Positions 10,660 through 22,958 of a stretch of 64,000 bases of DNA are shown here, piece after piece. A program made the position numbers and the translations under genes. The first letter of the stretch is position 1. Every line of letters starts with the position of its first letter. Below the pieces are notes generated by a model, which saw only the letters and a program-made list of their open reading frames with translations, made no database searches and was not told where the DNA came from. Source of the DNA: Conchocele bisecta (lineage: Eukaryota; Mollusca; Bivalvia; Lucinida; Thyasiridae); the NCBI GenBank assembly GCA_029237695.1, contig CM055274.1, positions 70,236,828 to 70,300,827 of the forward strand, in the 5' to 3' direction.

Positions 10660-11497
10660 TATATGTATAAACTGGCAAAAATGCGCACGAACGACAGTAT
10701 TTCGAAACGCTAAAGGTGCCATGAATTACTTTGTTTTCGCCAACAATATTTTATTTTTTCCGACAATATTTAGTACAGTATGTTGTGACTACTATTTGAA
10801 CATTTGAACACATATGCCATATATCGAAATCAATATCAGCAAAATAAACTCATTTATATGACGTTCTTGGTTACATATCATTGTTTGTGTACCATAGCAT
10901 TGTATCTTGTGGGCGCGACTACGACCAAAGCAATGCACTGTTTTCAGCGCCGTTCGCCGTAGTTCCCGCGCCTTATTGCCTCCTATTATGTAATGGAAAC
11001 GTATATCGATTCGCTAAATCACCATCTTGACAGCCAGTCTATTTATGGAGGGGGCCTTGAACAAATATACCAGACTCGTCGATAGATAAGATTCGCTGTT
11101 GCCTCTATTATTCCACGTTTGGCAGATGAGATAAGTACAGTGGTACATGTACCTCTATAAACCGGGTAATGCTTGTGTGTGTTTCATTGAAGTGGTCAGT
11201 TGGAAAAGGGGGCCCCGATGGTAAATTTAAATAAGGTCATGTTTCCATCGATCAGTGTTAAATCATCCCAATATATATTCACTTGGGTGTAGTTGTTTAT
11301 TGCCCGGAATTCGCTCCTCACAGATTTGACGGAGATGATAGATCACCGCTCTTTTAACTGGACATGCAGCTAAGAAAAGGTACATTATGATCTTGTTTTA
11401 CACTTTATAGCGAGATTGGCTTGTGTGCCATATGTGATCACTGTTTGATCTAGATTATAACTTATAGAGGCATGAACAACATCCGATTGACTGAATG
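10660..11497. other. Mostly unassigned; degenerate family P end at 11138
   Basis: ACAGTGGTACATGTACCTCT at about 11138 resembles a family P left terminus, with no right partner. Two short complementary words (GGCGCGACTACG near 10913 and CGTAGTTCCCGCGCC near 10959) form a weak inverted pair. Otherwise nothing. Confidence 0.35.
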
Positions 11498-11563
11498 GCG
11501 ACCAGCGTAGACCCATATCAGACTGCGCGGATGCACAGGCTGATATGGGTCTACGCTGGTCAC
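11498..11563. mobile_element. Family A palindrome core
   Basis: GCGACCAGCGTAGACCCATA faces its complement across GACTGCGCGGATGCACAGG. Close relative of 2501-2574. Confidence 0.72.
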
Positions 11564-11782
11564 ATGCGTAGTCGGGTACATTCTCTCCACCGGTGACGTA
11601 TGTAATCGTTAAAGCACAAATATTATGGTCTGAAAACGGTACCCCGACAAGCACCAATCAGTACAGTGTATGTTTCACCGGTTCTATGTATACCCACTAC
11701 CCAGATTAGGCTGCATTGGCCCCTCCACCACCTCCCAGAACCTCCTACCTCATCCCCGTTGCAATGAGCACAGATAGGTCAA

Positions 11783-11985
11783 TGTGTATGCTTTGATTTA
11801 ACGATGGCACTGTCTCGATGACCTTGCATGTCGGGACCGACTATTTAAGTCCCCATCCGAGAGGACTAAGTTGTCTTGCCCAAGGACACGCCGAATCGGC
11901 CATTCACCGCGGTCGAGGTAGAAATCGAACCTGGGGACTCCCGATCCGCAGTCCGACACTTTACCTACTGAGCTAATCCGGCCAC
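11783..11985 (-). mobile_element. tRNA-derived SINE, minus strand
   Basis: On the minus strand the head (about 11984 down to 11911) is tRNA-like: TTAGCTCAGTAGGT fits an A box and GGTTCGATTTC fits a B box. The body contains GTGTCCTTGGGCAAGACAA, the type of conserved central domain known from several animal SINE superfamilies (exact assignment not made). The tail has CATGCAAGGT, CAGTGCC and CGTTAAAT, shared with the SINE at 31856-32146. The flanks CAGATAGGTCAA (11771-11782) and CAGATACGTCAA (11986-11997) match at 11 of 12 positions and are the likely target duplication. It is probably transcribed by RNA polymerase III and moved by a LINE partner; that is family knowledge, not seen here. Confidence 0.85.
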
Positions 11986-12038
11986 CAGATACGTCAACAG
12001 TATAATACAATTTATATTCTGATATACATGCGTGAATA

Positions 12039-12170
12039 GGGTGTGTGAAGTTGGCACTGACATCGAACATCGAAATTCACCGGTTTGAATTTCGAGTTGA
12101 ATATCGAGTTGAATATCGAGTTGAATCCAAAGCTGCGAGGTCGATATTCACCGGAACTGATTTCGAGCTG
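12039..12170 (+). repeat. Terminal cap of left foldback arm
   Basis: Starts GGGTGTGTGAAGTTGGC. It contains short serial words (GAGTTGAATATC repeated) and CACCGGTTTGAATTTCGAG, then runs into the monomer array. It is present once at each outer end of the structure and nowhere else I can see, so it marks the element's true termini. Confidence 0.85.
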
Positions 12171-12529
12171 GGTGTTTTGAATATCGAGCCAGCTCTGAGA
12201 TCGATATTCCAGCAGGTTGGACATACATGTACGTATTTGAATTTCGAGCTGGGTTCTTTTGAATATCGAGCCAGCTCTGAGATCGATATTCGCGAAGATT
12301 GAGATGTGCATTTGAATTTCGAGCTGGGGTGTTTTGAATATCGAGCCAGCTCTGAGATCGATATTCGCGAAGATTGAGATGTGCATTTGAATTTCGAGCT
12401 GGGTTATTTTGAATATCGAGCCAGCTGTGAGATCGATATTCGCGCAAATTGAGATGTGCATTTGAATTTCGAGCTGGGTTGTTTTGAATATCGAGCCAGA
12501 TCTGAGATCGATATTCGACTACAAGAGAT

Positions 12530-14560
12530 GGTAAATGCATGCGAATTTCGAGCTGGGTGTGAATATCGAGCCAGCTCTGAGTCGATAGCGAGCAGGTTTG
12601 GACATACGTATTTGATCGAGTGGGTTCTTTTGATATCGAGCAGCTTCGAGATACGATATCGCGAGATGAGATGTGCATTTGAATTTCGAGCTGGGGGTGT
12701 TTTGAATATCGAGCCAGCTCTGAGATCGATATTCGCGAGATTGAGATGTGCATTTGAATTTCGAGCTGATTGTTTGAAGATCGAGCCAGCTGTGAGATCG
12801 ATATTCGCGCAAATTGAGATGTTGCATTTGAATTTCGAGCTGTTGTTGTTTTGATTTAGCGAGCCAGCTCTGAGATCGATATTCGATACAGATGGTAAAT
12901 GCAATTCGAATTTCGAGCTGGGTGTTTTGAATATCGAGCCAGCTCTGAGATCGATATTCGAGCAGGTTGGACGTACGTATTTGAATTTCGAGCTGGGTTC
13001 TTTTGAATATCGAGCCAGCTAGAAGAATCGATATTCGCGAAGATTGAGATGTGCATTTGAATTTCGAGTGGGGTGTTTTGAATATCGAGCCAGCTCTGAG
13101 ATCGATATTCGCGAAGATGAGATGTGCATTTGAATTTCGAGCTGGGTTGTTTTGAATATCGAGCCAGCTGTGAGATCGATATTCGCGCAAATGAGATGTG
13201 CATTTGAATTTCGACTGGGTTGTTTTGAATATCGAGCCAGCTCTAGATCGATATTCGACTACAAGATGGTAAATGCAATGCGAATTTCGAGCTGGGTGTT
13301 TTGAATATCGAGCCAGCTCTGAGATCGATAAATTCGAGCTAAGTTGTTGACATACGTTATGATTTGCGAGCTGGGTGTTTTGAATATCGAGCCATGATCT
13401 GTTGATCGATCGCGGGAAGATGAGATGTGCGATTTGATGGAGCTGTGTTGAATATCGAGCACAGCTCTGGAAAGATCGAATACGCGAGATGTAGATTTGG
13501 CAATTTGAATTTTCGAGCTGGGTTCAATGTGAATATCTTGAGCAGCATGGGGTGAAGATCGATATCGCGCAATTGAGATGTGCATTTGAATTTCGAGCTG
13601 GGTTGTTTTGTTTTGATATCGAGCGCTCTGAAGATGATATCGACCTACAGATGTATTGCATACTGAACAATTTCGATTTGCTGGGTGTTTTGAATATCGA
13701 GCCAGCGAGATCGATATTCGAGCAGGTTGGACATACGTATTTGAATTTCGAGCTGGGTTCTTTTGAATATCGAGCCATTCTCTGAGATCGATATTCGCGA
13801 AATTGAGATGCATGCATTTGAATTTCGAGCTGGGTTGTTTTGAATATCGAGCCAGCTCTGAGATCGATATTCGCTAGATTGAGATGTGCGAATTTCGAGC
13901 TGGGTTTTTTGTTTTGAATATCGAGCCAGCTGTGAGATCGATATTCGCGCAGATGAGATGTGCATTTGAATTTCGAGCTGGGTTGTTTTGAATATCGAGC
14001 CAGCTCTGAGATCGATATTCGACTACAAGATGGTAAATGCAATGCGAATTTCGAGCTGGGTGTTTTTGAATATCGAGCCAGCTCTGAGATCGATATTCGA
14101 GCAGGTTGGACATACGTATTTGAATTTCGAGCTGGTTCTTTTGAATATCGAGCCAGTTTCTCTGAGATGCGATTATTCGCGAAGATTGAAGATGTGCATT
14201 TAGAAATTTCGAGCTGTGTTGTTTTGAATATCGAGCCAGCTCTGCAGATCGATATTCGCGAAGAATGAGATGATGCATTTGAATTTCGAGAACTGGGTTG
14301 TTTTGATATCGAGCCAGCTGTTTGAGATCGATTGATTCGCGCAAATTGAGATGTGCATGAATCGAGCGTGTTGTTTTGAATATCGAGCCAGCTCTGAGAT
14401 CGATATTCGACTAACAAGATGGTAAATGCATGACGATGGGCGAAGCTGTGTAATTTGAATATCGAGCAATCTGAGATCGATATTCGAAGAGTGCGTTTAC
14501 TAATGATCGAGCTGCTTTCTGGAATATCCGAGCAGCTCTGAATTTCGAATCGATGATTCG
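12530..14560 (+). repeat. Indel-rich segment of left arm
   Basis: Monomers here carry many one- to few-base insertions and deletions (for example around 12560-12670 and 13430-13680), while monomers before and after, and in the right arm, are clean. This could be real decay of a stretch escaping homogenisation, or unpolished long-read consensus inside a repeat. Confidence 0.75.
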
Positions 14561-15469
14561 AGCAGGTTGGACGTACGTATTTGAATTTCGAGCTGGGTTC
14601 TTTTGAATATCGAGCCAGCTCTGAGATCGATATTCCCGCAGATTGAGATGTGCATTTGAATTTCGAGCTGGGGTGTTTTGAATATCGAGCCAGCTCTGAG
14701 ATCGATATTCGCGAAGATTGAGATGTGCATTTGAATTTCGAGCTGGGTTGTTTTGAATATCGAGCCAGCTGTGAGATCGATATTCGCGCAAATTGAGATG
14801 TGCATTTGAATTTCGAGCTGGGTTCTTTTGAATATCGAGCCAGCTCTGAGATCGATATTCGACTACAAGATGGTAAATGCAATACGAATTTCGAGCTGGG
14901 TGTTTTGAATATCGAGCCAGCTCTGAGATCGATATTCGAGCAGGTTGGACATACGTATTTGAATTTCGAGCTGGGTTCTTTTGAATATCGAGCCAGCTCT
15001 GAGATCGATATTCGCGCAGATTGAGATGTGCATTTGAATTTCGAGCTGGGTTGTTTTGAATATCGAGCCAGCTCTGAGATCGATATTCGACTACAAGATG
15101 GTAAATGCAATGCGAATTTCGAGCTGAGTGTTTTTAATATCGAGCCAGCTGTGAGATCGATATTCGCGCAAATTGAGATGTGCATTTGAATTTCGAGCTG
15201 GGTTGTTTTGAATATCGAGCCAGCTCTGAGATCGATATTCGACTACAAGATGGTAAATGCAATGCGAATTTCGAGCTGGGTGTTTTGAATATCGAGCCAG
15301 CTCTGAGATCGATATTCGAGCAGGTTGGACATACGTATTTGAATTTCGAGCTGGGTTCTTTTGAATATCGAGCCAGCTCTGAGATCGATATTCGCGAAGA
15401 TTGAGATGTGCATTTGAATTTCGAGCTGGGGTGTTTTGAATATCGAGCCAGCTCTGAGATCGATATTCG

Positions 15470-16460
15470 CGAAGATTGAGATGTGCATTTGAATTCGAGC
15501 TGGGATGTTTTGAATATCGAGCCAGCTCTGAGATCTATATTCGCGCAGATTGGAGATGTGTATTTGAATTTCGAGCTGTGTTGTTTTGAATATCGAGCCA
15601 GCTCTGAGATCGATATTCGCGGAGATTGAGCTGTGCATTTGAATTTCGAGCTGGAGTGTTTTGAATATCGAGCCAGCTCTGAGATCGATATTCGCGTAGA
15701 TTGGAGATGTATATTTGAATTTCGAGCTGGGTTGTTTTGAATATCGAGCCAGCTCCGAGATCAATATTCGCGCAGATTGAGATGTGCATTTGAATTTCGA
15801 GCTAGCTTGTTTTGAATATCGAGCCAGCTCTGAGATCGATATTCGCGCAGATTGAGATGTGCATTTGAATTTCGAGCTGGGTTGTTTTAATTATCGAGCC
15901 AACTATGAGATCGATATTCGACTACAAGATGGTAAATGCAATGCGAATACCGAGCTGGGGTGTTTTGAATATCGAGCCAGCTACGAGATCGATATTCGAG
16001 CATATTGGGCATACGTATTTGAATTTCGAGCTGGGTTGTTTTGAATATCGAGCCAGCTCTGAGATCGATATTCGCGAAGATTGAGATGTGCATTTGAATT
16101 TCGAGCTGGGGTGTTTTGAATATCGAGCCAGCTCTGAGATCGATATTCGCGAAGATTGAGATGTGCATTTGAATTTCGAGCTGGATTGTTTTGAATATCG
16201 AGCCAGCTCTGAGATCGATATTCGACTACAAGATGGTAAATGCAATGCGAATATCGAGCTGGGGTGTTTTGAATATCGAGCCAGCTCCGATATCGATATT
16301 CATGCATATTGGACATACGTATTTGAATTTCGAGCTGGGTTGTTTTGAATATCGAGCCAGCTCTGAGATCGATATTCACGCAGATTGGAGATGTGTATTT
16401 GAATTTCGAGGTGGGTTGTTTTGAATATCGAGCCAGCTCTGAGATCGATATTCGCACAGA
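15470..16460 (+). repeat. Segment duplicated within left arm (copy 1)
   Basis: The series of diagnostic monomers here (GAGATCTATATTCGCGCAG, GTTTTAATTATCGAGCCAAC, CATGCATATTGGACATACG) recurs in the same order about 1.58 kb downstream at 17060-17990. Spacing drops to about 1.50 kb toward the end because one monomer is missing. Consistent with unequal exchange within the arm. Confidence 0.8.
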
Positions 16461-17059
16461 TTGAGATGTGCATTTGAATTTAGAGCTGGGTTGTCTTGAA
16501 TATCGAGCCAGCTCTGAGATCGATATTCGCGCAGATTGGAGATGTGTATTTGAATTTCGAGCTGGGATGTTTTGCATATCGAGCCAGCTCTGAGATCGAT
16601 ATTCGCGCAGATTGGATGTGTATTTGAATTTCGAGCTGGGATGTTTTGAATATCGAGCCAGCTCTGATATCGATATTCGCGCAGATTGGAGATTTCAATT
16701 TGAAGTTCGAGCTGCGTTGTTTTGAATATCGAGCCAGCTCTGAGATTGAAATTCGCGCAGATTGAGATGTGCATTTGAATTTCGAGTTGGGTTGTTTTGA
16801 ATATCGAGCCAGCTCTGAGATCGATATTCGCGCAGATTGGAGATGTTTATTTGAATTTGGAGCTGGGATGTTTTGAATATCGAGCCAGCTCTGAGATCGA
16901 TATTCGCGCAGATTGGAGATATCTATTTGAATTTCGAGCTGGGATGTTTTGAATATCGTGCCAGCTCTGAGATCGATATTCGCGAAGATTGAGATGTGCA
17001 TTTGAATTTCGAGCTGGGGTGTTTTGAATATCGAGCCAGCTCTGAGATCGATATTCGCG

Positions 17060-17990
17060 AAGATTGAGATGTGCATTTGAATTCGAGCTGGGGTGTTTTG
17101 AATATCGAGCCAGCTCTGAGATCTATATTCGCGCAGGTTGGAGATGTGTATTTGAATTTCGAGCTGTGTTGTTTTGAATATCGAGCCAGCTCTGAGATCG
17201 ATATTCGCGGAGATTGAGCTGTGCATTTGAATTTCGAGCTGGAGTGTTTTGAATATCGAGCCATCTCTGAGATCGATATTCGCGTAGATTGGAGATGTAT
17301 ATTTGAATTTCGAGCTGGGTTGTTTTGAATATCGACCAGCTCCGAGATCAATATTCGCGCAGATTGAGATGTGCATTTGAATTTCGAGCTAGCTTGTTTT
17401 GAATATCGAGCCAGCTCTGAGATCGATATTCGCGCAGATTGAGATGTGCATTTGAATTTCGAGCTGGGTTGTTTTAATTATCGAGCCAACTATGAGATCG
17501 ATATTCGACTACAAGATGGTAAATGCAATGCGAATATCGAGCTGGGGTGTTTTGAATATCGAGCCAGCTACGAGATCGATATTCGAGCATATTGGACATA
17601 CGTATTTGAATTTCGAGCTGGGTTGTATTGAATATCGAGACAGCTCTGAGATCGATATTCGCGCAGATTGAGATGTGCATTTGAATTTCGGGCTGGGTTG
17701 TTTTGAATATCGAGCCAGCTCTGAGATCGATATTCGACTACAAGATGGTAAATGCAATGCGAATATCGAGCTGGGGTGTTTTGAATATCGAGCCAGCTCC
17801 GATATCGATATTCATGCATATTGGACATACGTATTTGAATTTCGAGCTGGGTTGTTTTGAATATCGAGCCAGCTCTGAGATCGATATTCACGCAGATTGG
17901 AGATGTGTATTTGAATTTCGAGGTGGGTTGTTTTGAATATCGAGCCAGCTCTGAGATCGATATTCGCACAGATTGAGATGTGCATTTGAA
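17060..17990 (+). repeat. Segment duplicated within left arm (copy 2)
   Basis: Partner of 15470-16460; see the shared diagnostic monomers listed there. Differences are a few substitutions and one monomer. Confidence 0.8.
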
Positions 17991-18655
17991 TTTAGAGCTG
18001 GGTTGTCTTGAATATCGAGCCAGCTCTGAGATCGATATTCGCGCATTGGATTGATGTGTATTTGAATTTCGAGCTGGGATGTTTTGCATATCGAGCCAGC
18101 TCTGAGATCGATATTCGCGCAGATTGGATGTGTATTTGAATTTCGAGCTGGGATGTTTTGAATATCGAGCCAGCTCTGATATCGATATTCGCACAGATTG
18201 GAGATTTCAATTTGAATTTCGAGCTGGGTTGTTTTGAATATCGAGCCAGCTCTGAGATCGAAATTCGCGCATATTGAGATGTGCATTTGAATTTCGAGCT
18301 GGGTTGTTTTGAATATCGAGCCAGCTCTGAGATCGATATTCGCGCAGATTCGAGATGTGTCTTTGAATTTCGAGCTGGGGTGTTTTGAATATCGAGCCAG
18401 CTCTGAGATCGATATTCGCGCAGATTGGATGTGTATTTGAATTTCGAGCTGGGATGTTTTGAATATCGAGCCAGCTCTGATATCGATATTCGCGCAGATT
18501 GGAGATTTCAATTGAATTTCGAGCTGGGTTGTTTTGAATATCGAGCCAGCTCTGAGATCGAAATTCGCGCAGATTGAGATGTGCATTTGAATTTCGAGCT
18601 GGGTTGTTTTGAATATCCTGCCAGCTCTGAGATCGATATTCGCCAAAAGGGGAGA

Positions 18656-19444
18656 TGTGCATGTCAGCAGGGTTGAATAAAACTTGAAAAGCACCTTACA
18701 CATATACAAGTGACAAGGAAGCTGTATACCCACTATGAGTAATCAAGTCAATATATATTATCGTTTAAACATTTTACTAATTACAATAATTAACAACAGA
18801 TTAACAGACAAGGTTAACATTAAATGCCCCTCCATTATTGTGGTAGGGCATAACATAAACGTAGAAAAGCTAATGAGTAGTTGCTTATGGTCATGAACAT
18901 ATTTCTTTCTTTTATGTCTAACATTTAGTTTAGCTGGTCTCTGGTGCAGGTACATGTGTAGACATATAAAGATAAACGTAACTGTAACTATCTGCACAAT
19001 GAGTTACCTCAGTAAACATGGGCTTCCATACAGAAACAAGGGCACCGTTATTACGAAGCTAATCCCTTCGATGGCAGCCTTGATAATAATAATACAAACA
19101 ACAACACACAAGTCATCAATGACCTTCACCTTGGGCTGTCGGACGTGGGTCGTATGAAAACAAAACACCATCCCTAGATATACATTGTGGCCACATATGA
19201 TCAAAATCGATGAAGTGGTTCATAAGATATGGAATAAAACAAAACAAAAAACATTAACATTTTTTCCTTACAAACAAGGTGACATAGAGCAGTCGGATGC
19301 GAGTCGTAGAAAAACAGAGCACCATCCCTAGACATACACTGTATATAACCTTTCAATCTTCAAAATAATTTATATACATATTAGTTATGCGATAGCAAGG
19401 GGCATATTACGTTGCTGTTGAGGTTATGTCCGTCCGTACTTGTA
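18656..19444. other. Foldback loop, proximal part; one 160-bp direct repeat
   Basis: Unique-looking AT-rich sequence. The phrase ending ACACCATCCCTAGATATACA (19133-19187) recurs diverged at 19293-19346 (GCACCATCCCTAGACATACA), suggesting an old duplication of about 160 bp. No gene recognised. Confidence 0.45.
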
Positions 19445-19975
19445 TATTTATGTGGAAAAGTTGAAAAGTTTCTCCATCATGTAATATCTTCAATAATACA
19501 AAAAGGATTGCTTTAATATTTGGACAGTTCATTCACCTGAACATGTGTGATGCACTCGCACCACCAATGACAAATGACATGACCTTGTGACCTTTGAAAT
19601 GGTGCTGAAACACTTAGTCCCTTTGTTACGTCGAAAAGTTTATAAGAGTTTCTCCATCATGCAATATCTATCATATTACTTGAAGGATTGCTTTAATATT
19701 TGGACAGTTCATTCACATGAATATGTGTGATGTACTCGCACCACCAATGGCATGATCTTTACCTTTGTGACTTTCGAAATGATGCTGAAACACTTAGCCA
19801 TTTTCTTACGTCAAACAGTTTGTAAGTATTTCTTTAATATTTGGATACTTCATTCACCTGAACATGTGTGACGCAATCACACCACCAGTGACATGACCTT
19901 GACCTATGTGACCTTCAAAATGGTGCTGAAATACTAGCCATTTTATTAAGTCAAAAAGTGTGTAAGACTTTCTCA
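19445..19975. repeat. About 178-bp tandem repeat, three diverged units
   Basis: Units share GTTTCTCCATCATG, TTTAATATTTGGACAGTTCA, CACCTGAACATGTGTGA and TGGTGCTGAAACACTTAG. They start near 19460, 19640 and 19815; the third is internally shortened. Together with the GTCCGTCCGT phrase just upstream, it matches parts of 32685-32840 in reverse orientation, so it belongs to a dispersed repeat family. Confidence 0.8.
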
Positions 19976-20538
19976 AATGACTTTGAAATTTATGTAAATT
20001 TAAAGTTTTCTTTTGTTGACACTCAATCTCAAGTTAAGAGTCCAGTATGCCATGGGGGCATATCCATGTTTTACAAACATAATGTCATTGTCATTTGCCG
20101 AGTCATGTGTGTCATTCTGTTGCTTTTCTACTTCTGCATTAGTGAGCACATGTACATGTATATATATAGTTTCGGTTCTGGAAGGACAGTTATGTGCACT
20201 CTTGTTAAATGATTTTGATTTTGTTGTCCGTTGTCTTTCTTCTATAGTTTTCTGTAATCTTTCTAGAGCCGGATTCTCTTTTTAGCTGCTGCCAGATTTT
20301 GCTTTATGTTTCTTCCCCATGCTGGTACTGAAAATACAATGATATTGACCTTCAGCTTAGTGGGTACTGCATTTGTCACAATGGAGCAAGTGAGCAGGTG
20401 CTCACGGATACCCTCGAACAAATATGGGGTGGGGAGATAACTGAAAATTAGTGAGACAAGAGTTATTATTATTGTGCGCGACACACCTTTGGGTCGGGTC
20501 TATGCATGTGTGAAGTATTGCAAGTTACGGTTCTCATT

Positions 20539-21103
20539 AGTTACGAACAGTAACTATTGAAATCTACTCATGTACCGTCCGTAGCCAGAGTTACGATTCC
20601 ACTCATAGGCTTCCTCTGCAGAATAGCGAATCACATCTGATTCGCACTTTAGCAGTTAATTGTGATATACATTGTACTTTATATATTTCCCATCTGAAAA
20701 CAATATTAGTATTAATAAAAACTAGTAATTAATAATGAAACAAATTTTACAATTGTAGAAAGTTTAGAAAATTACATTTTGCCTTTCCAGACAATAGACC
20801 CTATTTTAAATTGTTAATGTTGAATTTGGCTGCAACTGACAGTCAATTGCTGATTCTAGCTTCAATTTACGTTATCACTATCAGATCTTCTACATACAAT
20901 TACATACATAATTGCTGGAATATCTTATTTCATAATGTTGACACTCATTTCTTAGTTCAAATATATAAAAATCTTTCATAATTAACTGCTAAAGTGCGAA
21001 TCAGATCTGATTCGCTATTTTACAGAGGAATCCTATCAGTGGATTCATAACTCAGGCTACGCACGGTACGGGAGTAGATTACAAGAGTTACTGTTCGCAA
21101 CTA
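20539..21103. mobile_element. Family F palindromic element, full copy
   Basis: Terminal inverted repeats start AGTTACGAACAGTAACT and end GAGTTACTGTTCGCAACT. The arms continue with CCGTCCGTAGCC, GGCTTCCTCTGCAGAATAGC and GAATCAGATCTGATTCGC on both sides. The centre is unique AT-rich DNA with TTTTGCCTTTCCAGACAAT. About 565 bp, no transposase. Three more copies follow within 1.7 kb. Confidence 0.85.
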
Positions 21104-21349
21104 GGTTCGCAACTAATATTATGCAGAAACATGGAATTATTCTATATTTCTTTATTATGTAAGTACAGTCAAAGCATCGTATTCATAATTATTATGATGT
21201 ACAGCTTTATTTGTTAACAAATATAATAATTACATGAAGATTTGGGTTAATTCAGGTAAGATTTGGGTAAATCGTGCCACTCTGGCATCAACACTGTGCC
21301 TTATTCAAGCTATCGGCCGGCAACCTGAATGTGTGCAGTGGCGGATACA

Positions 21350-21808
21350 GGGAGGGGGGAAATATTAGTATTATAAAAGTAATACAAACTAATAATTCTG
21401 AAAAGTATTGTAAAAGTACATTAATACAAACTAATAATTCTGAAACAAATGTTACCATTGTAGAATGTTTAGAAAATTATAATTTTTCCTTTCCAGAAAA
21501 TGGACCCCATTTAACTTTCACATATTGAATTTGACTGCCACCGACTGAGTCACTTGTTGATGCTAGCCTAAATTTACTTTAACATGTCATCTACATATGT
21601 AAATTTATTTAATAATTACTTGAATATGTTATTTTCATAATGTTGACACTCATTTCAATTAAAACACAAATCTTTCACAATTAGCTGCTAAAATGTGAAT
21701 CAGATCTGATTTGCTATTCTGCAGAGGAAGCCTACGAGTGGAACCGTAGTAACTCTGGCGGCTACGGACGGTACGGGAGTAGATTGCAAAAGTTACTGTT
21801 CGCAACTA
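21350..21808. mobile_element. Family F copy, left end truncated
   Basis: Begins within the AT-rich core (TACAAACTAATAATTCTGAA appears twice near 21387 and 21427) and ends in the complete right arm TACGGGAGTAGATTGCAAAA and TTCGCAACT. Confidence 0.8.
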
Positions 21809-21814
21809 TTAAAC

Positions 21815-22333
21815 TACTCACAGGCTTCCTCTGCAGAATAGCAAATCACACCAGATTCGCACTTCAGCAGTTATTTGTGACATAATTTTTATATATTTTC
21901 CATCTGAATACAACATTACCGGTAGTATTATACATGTAGAAGTAATACAAACTAATAAATTTGAAACAAATTTGACCATTGTACAAGGTTTAGAAAATAA
22001 CATTTTGCCTTTCCAGAAAATTGACACCATCTGAACTTGTACATGTTTAATTTGGCTGCCACTGGCCGAGTCACTTATTGATACTAGCTTAAATTAGTCC
22101 ATGATAGCGAATAGCTATATCAGGTCATATACATGCATACATTTATGTCATAATTACTGTAAATTGTTATTTTTAAAATGTTGACATTGTCATTCGAGTT
22201 AAAAAATATAGAAAATATTTCACAACTAACTGCTAAAGTGCGAATCAGATCTGAGGAATCATATGAGTGGAATCGTAACTCTAGCTATGAACCGTACGGT
22301 AATAAATTGCAAGAGTTACCGTTCGCAACTAGT
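21815..22333. mobile_element. Family F copy, shortened left arm
   Basis: Starts inside the left arm (CACAGGCTTCCTCTGCAGAA), has the usual AT-rich core, and ends in a right arm with a deletion (AATCAGATCTGAGGAATC) before CAAGAGTTACCGTTCGCAAC. Confidence 0.8.
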
Positions 22334-22338
22334 ATATT

Positions 22339-22802
22339 GCCAGTTACGAACGGCAACTCTTGCAATTATTCCCCTACCGTCCCGTAGCCAGACTTACGAT
22401 TATAAAAGTAATACAAACTAATAATTCCGAAACAACTTTTACCATTGTAGGTTTAGAATTATTTTTTTAGCCTTTACAGAAAATGGACCACATCATATCT
22501 TTTACATGTTGAACTTGAATGCCACTGACTGGGTCACTTGTTGACTCTAGCTTAAATTCACTATATCAGGTCATCTACATATGTAAATTTGTGTCTACTT
22601 GCATATGTTATTTTCATAATATTAACACTCATTTGAGTTAAAAAATATAGAATATCTTTCACAATTAACTGCTAAAGTGCGAATCAGATCTGATTCTCTA
22701 TTCTGCAGAGGAAGCCTATGAGTGGAATCGTAGCTCTAGCTACAGGAGCTGCAAGAGTTACCGTCGCAACTATTATATTGCAACAGTTACTGTTCGCAAC
22801 TA
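22339..22802. mobile_element. Family F copy with rearranged left arm
   Basis: Left arm AGTTACGAACGGCAACTC then CCGTCCCGTAGCCAGACTTA jumps directly to the core (AAAAGTAATACAAACTAATA). The right end contains a short duplicated terminus (GTTACCGTCGCAAC and GTTACTGTTCGCAAC). Confidence 0.78.
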
Positions 22803-22958
22803 TGTCAGATCAAGGTCCAGATATTATAGTGAGCTCATTCAAAAGACATTGCCACAATGTACATTGTCACATGAGCATTATGTTAGACACTTAGTCAGTC
22901 TAATTTCGACTGCCCCCCCCCACCCCCGCCCCAGTGAAAAATACTGGATGCGCCACTG

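Larger units (their letters stand above)
12171..18655 (+). repeat. Left satellite arm, 75-76 bp monomers
   Basis: About 85 tandem monomers. Each has a TTTGAATTTCGAGCTGGG half, a GAATATCGAGCCAGCTCTGA half and a variable linker. The second half forms a hairpin (GAATATCGA and TCGATATTC, 13-nt loop). The linker defines types: GACTACAAGATGG, GAGCAGGTTGGACATACG, GCGAAGATTGAG, GCGCAAATTGAG and GCGCAGATTGGAG. The outer part follows a five-type order; the inner part (from about 15.5 kb) uses mostly the GCGCAGATTG types. All three minus-strand frames are largely free of stops, giving long spurious frames. Confidence 0.95.
21336..22958. mobile_element. TIR-bounded carrier of three family F copies
   Basis: The left end CAGTGGCGGATACAGGGAGG is opposed by the right end CTGGATGCGCCACTG preceded by a C-rich run (22912-22932), giving matching inverted ends with a G- or C-tract. 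The interior is three head-to-tail family F copies. A possible short target duplication (GTG) is weak. It resembles 29123-29451 in having a GCGGATACAG terminus and a G-tract. Confidence 0.6.

Noticed and set aside
12171..18655. Centromeric satellite or CRISPR-like array
   Set aside because: There are no unique spacers between repeats, so not CRISPR. The cap sequences, inverted partner array and flanking direct repeat fit a mobile element better than a centromeric block, although the monomer could also exist as satellite elsewhere.
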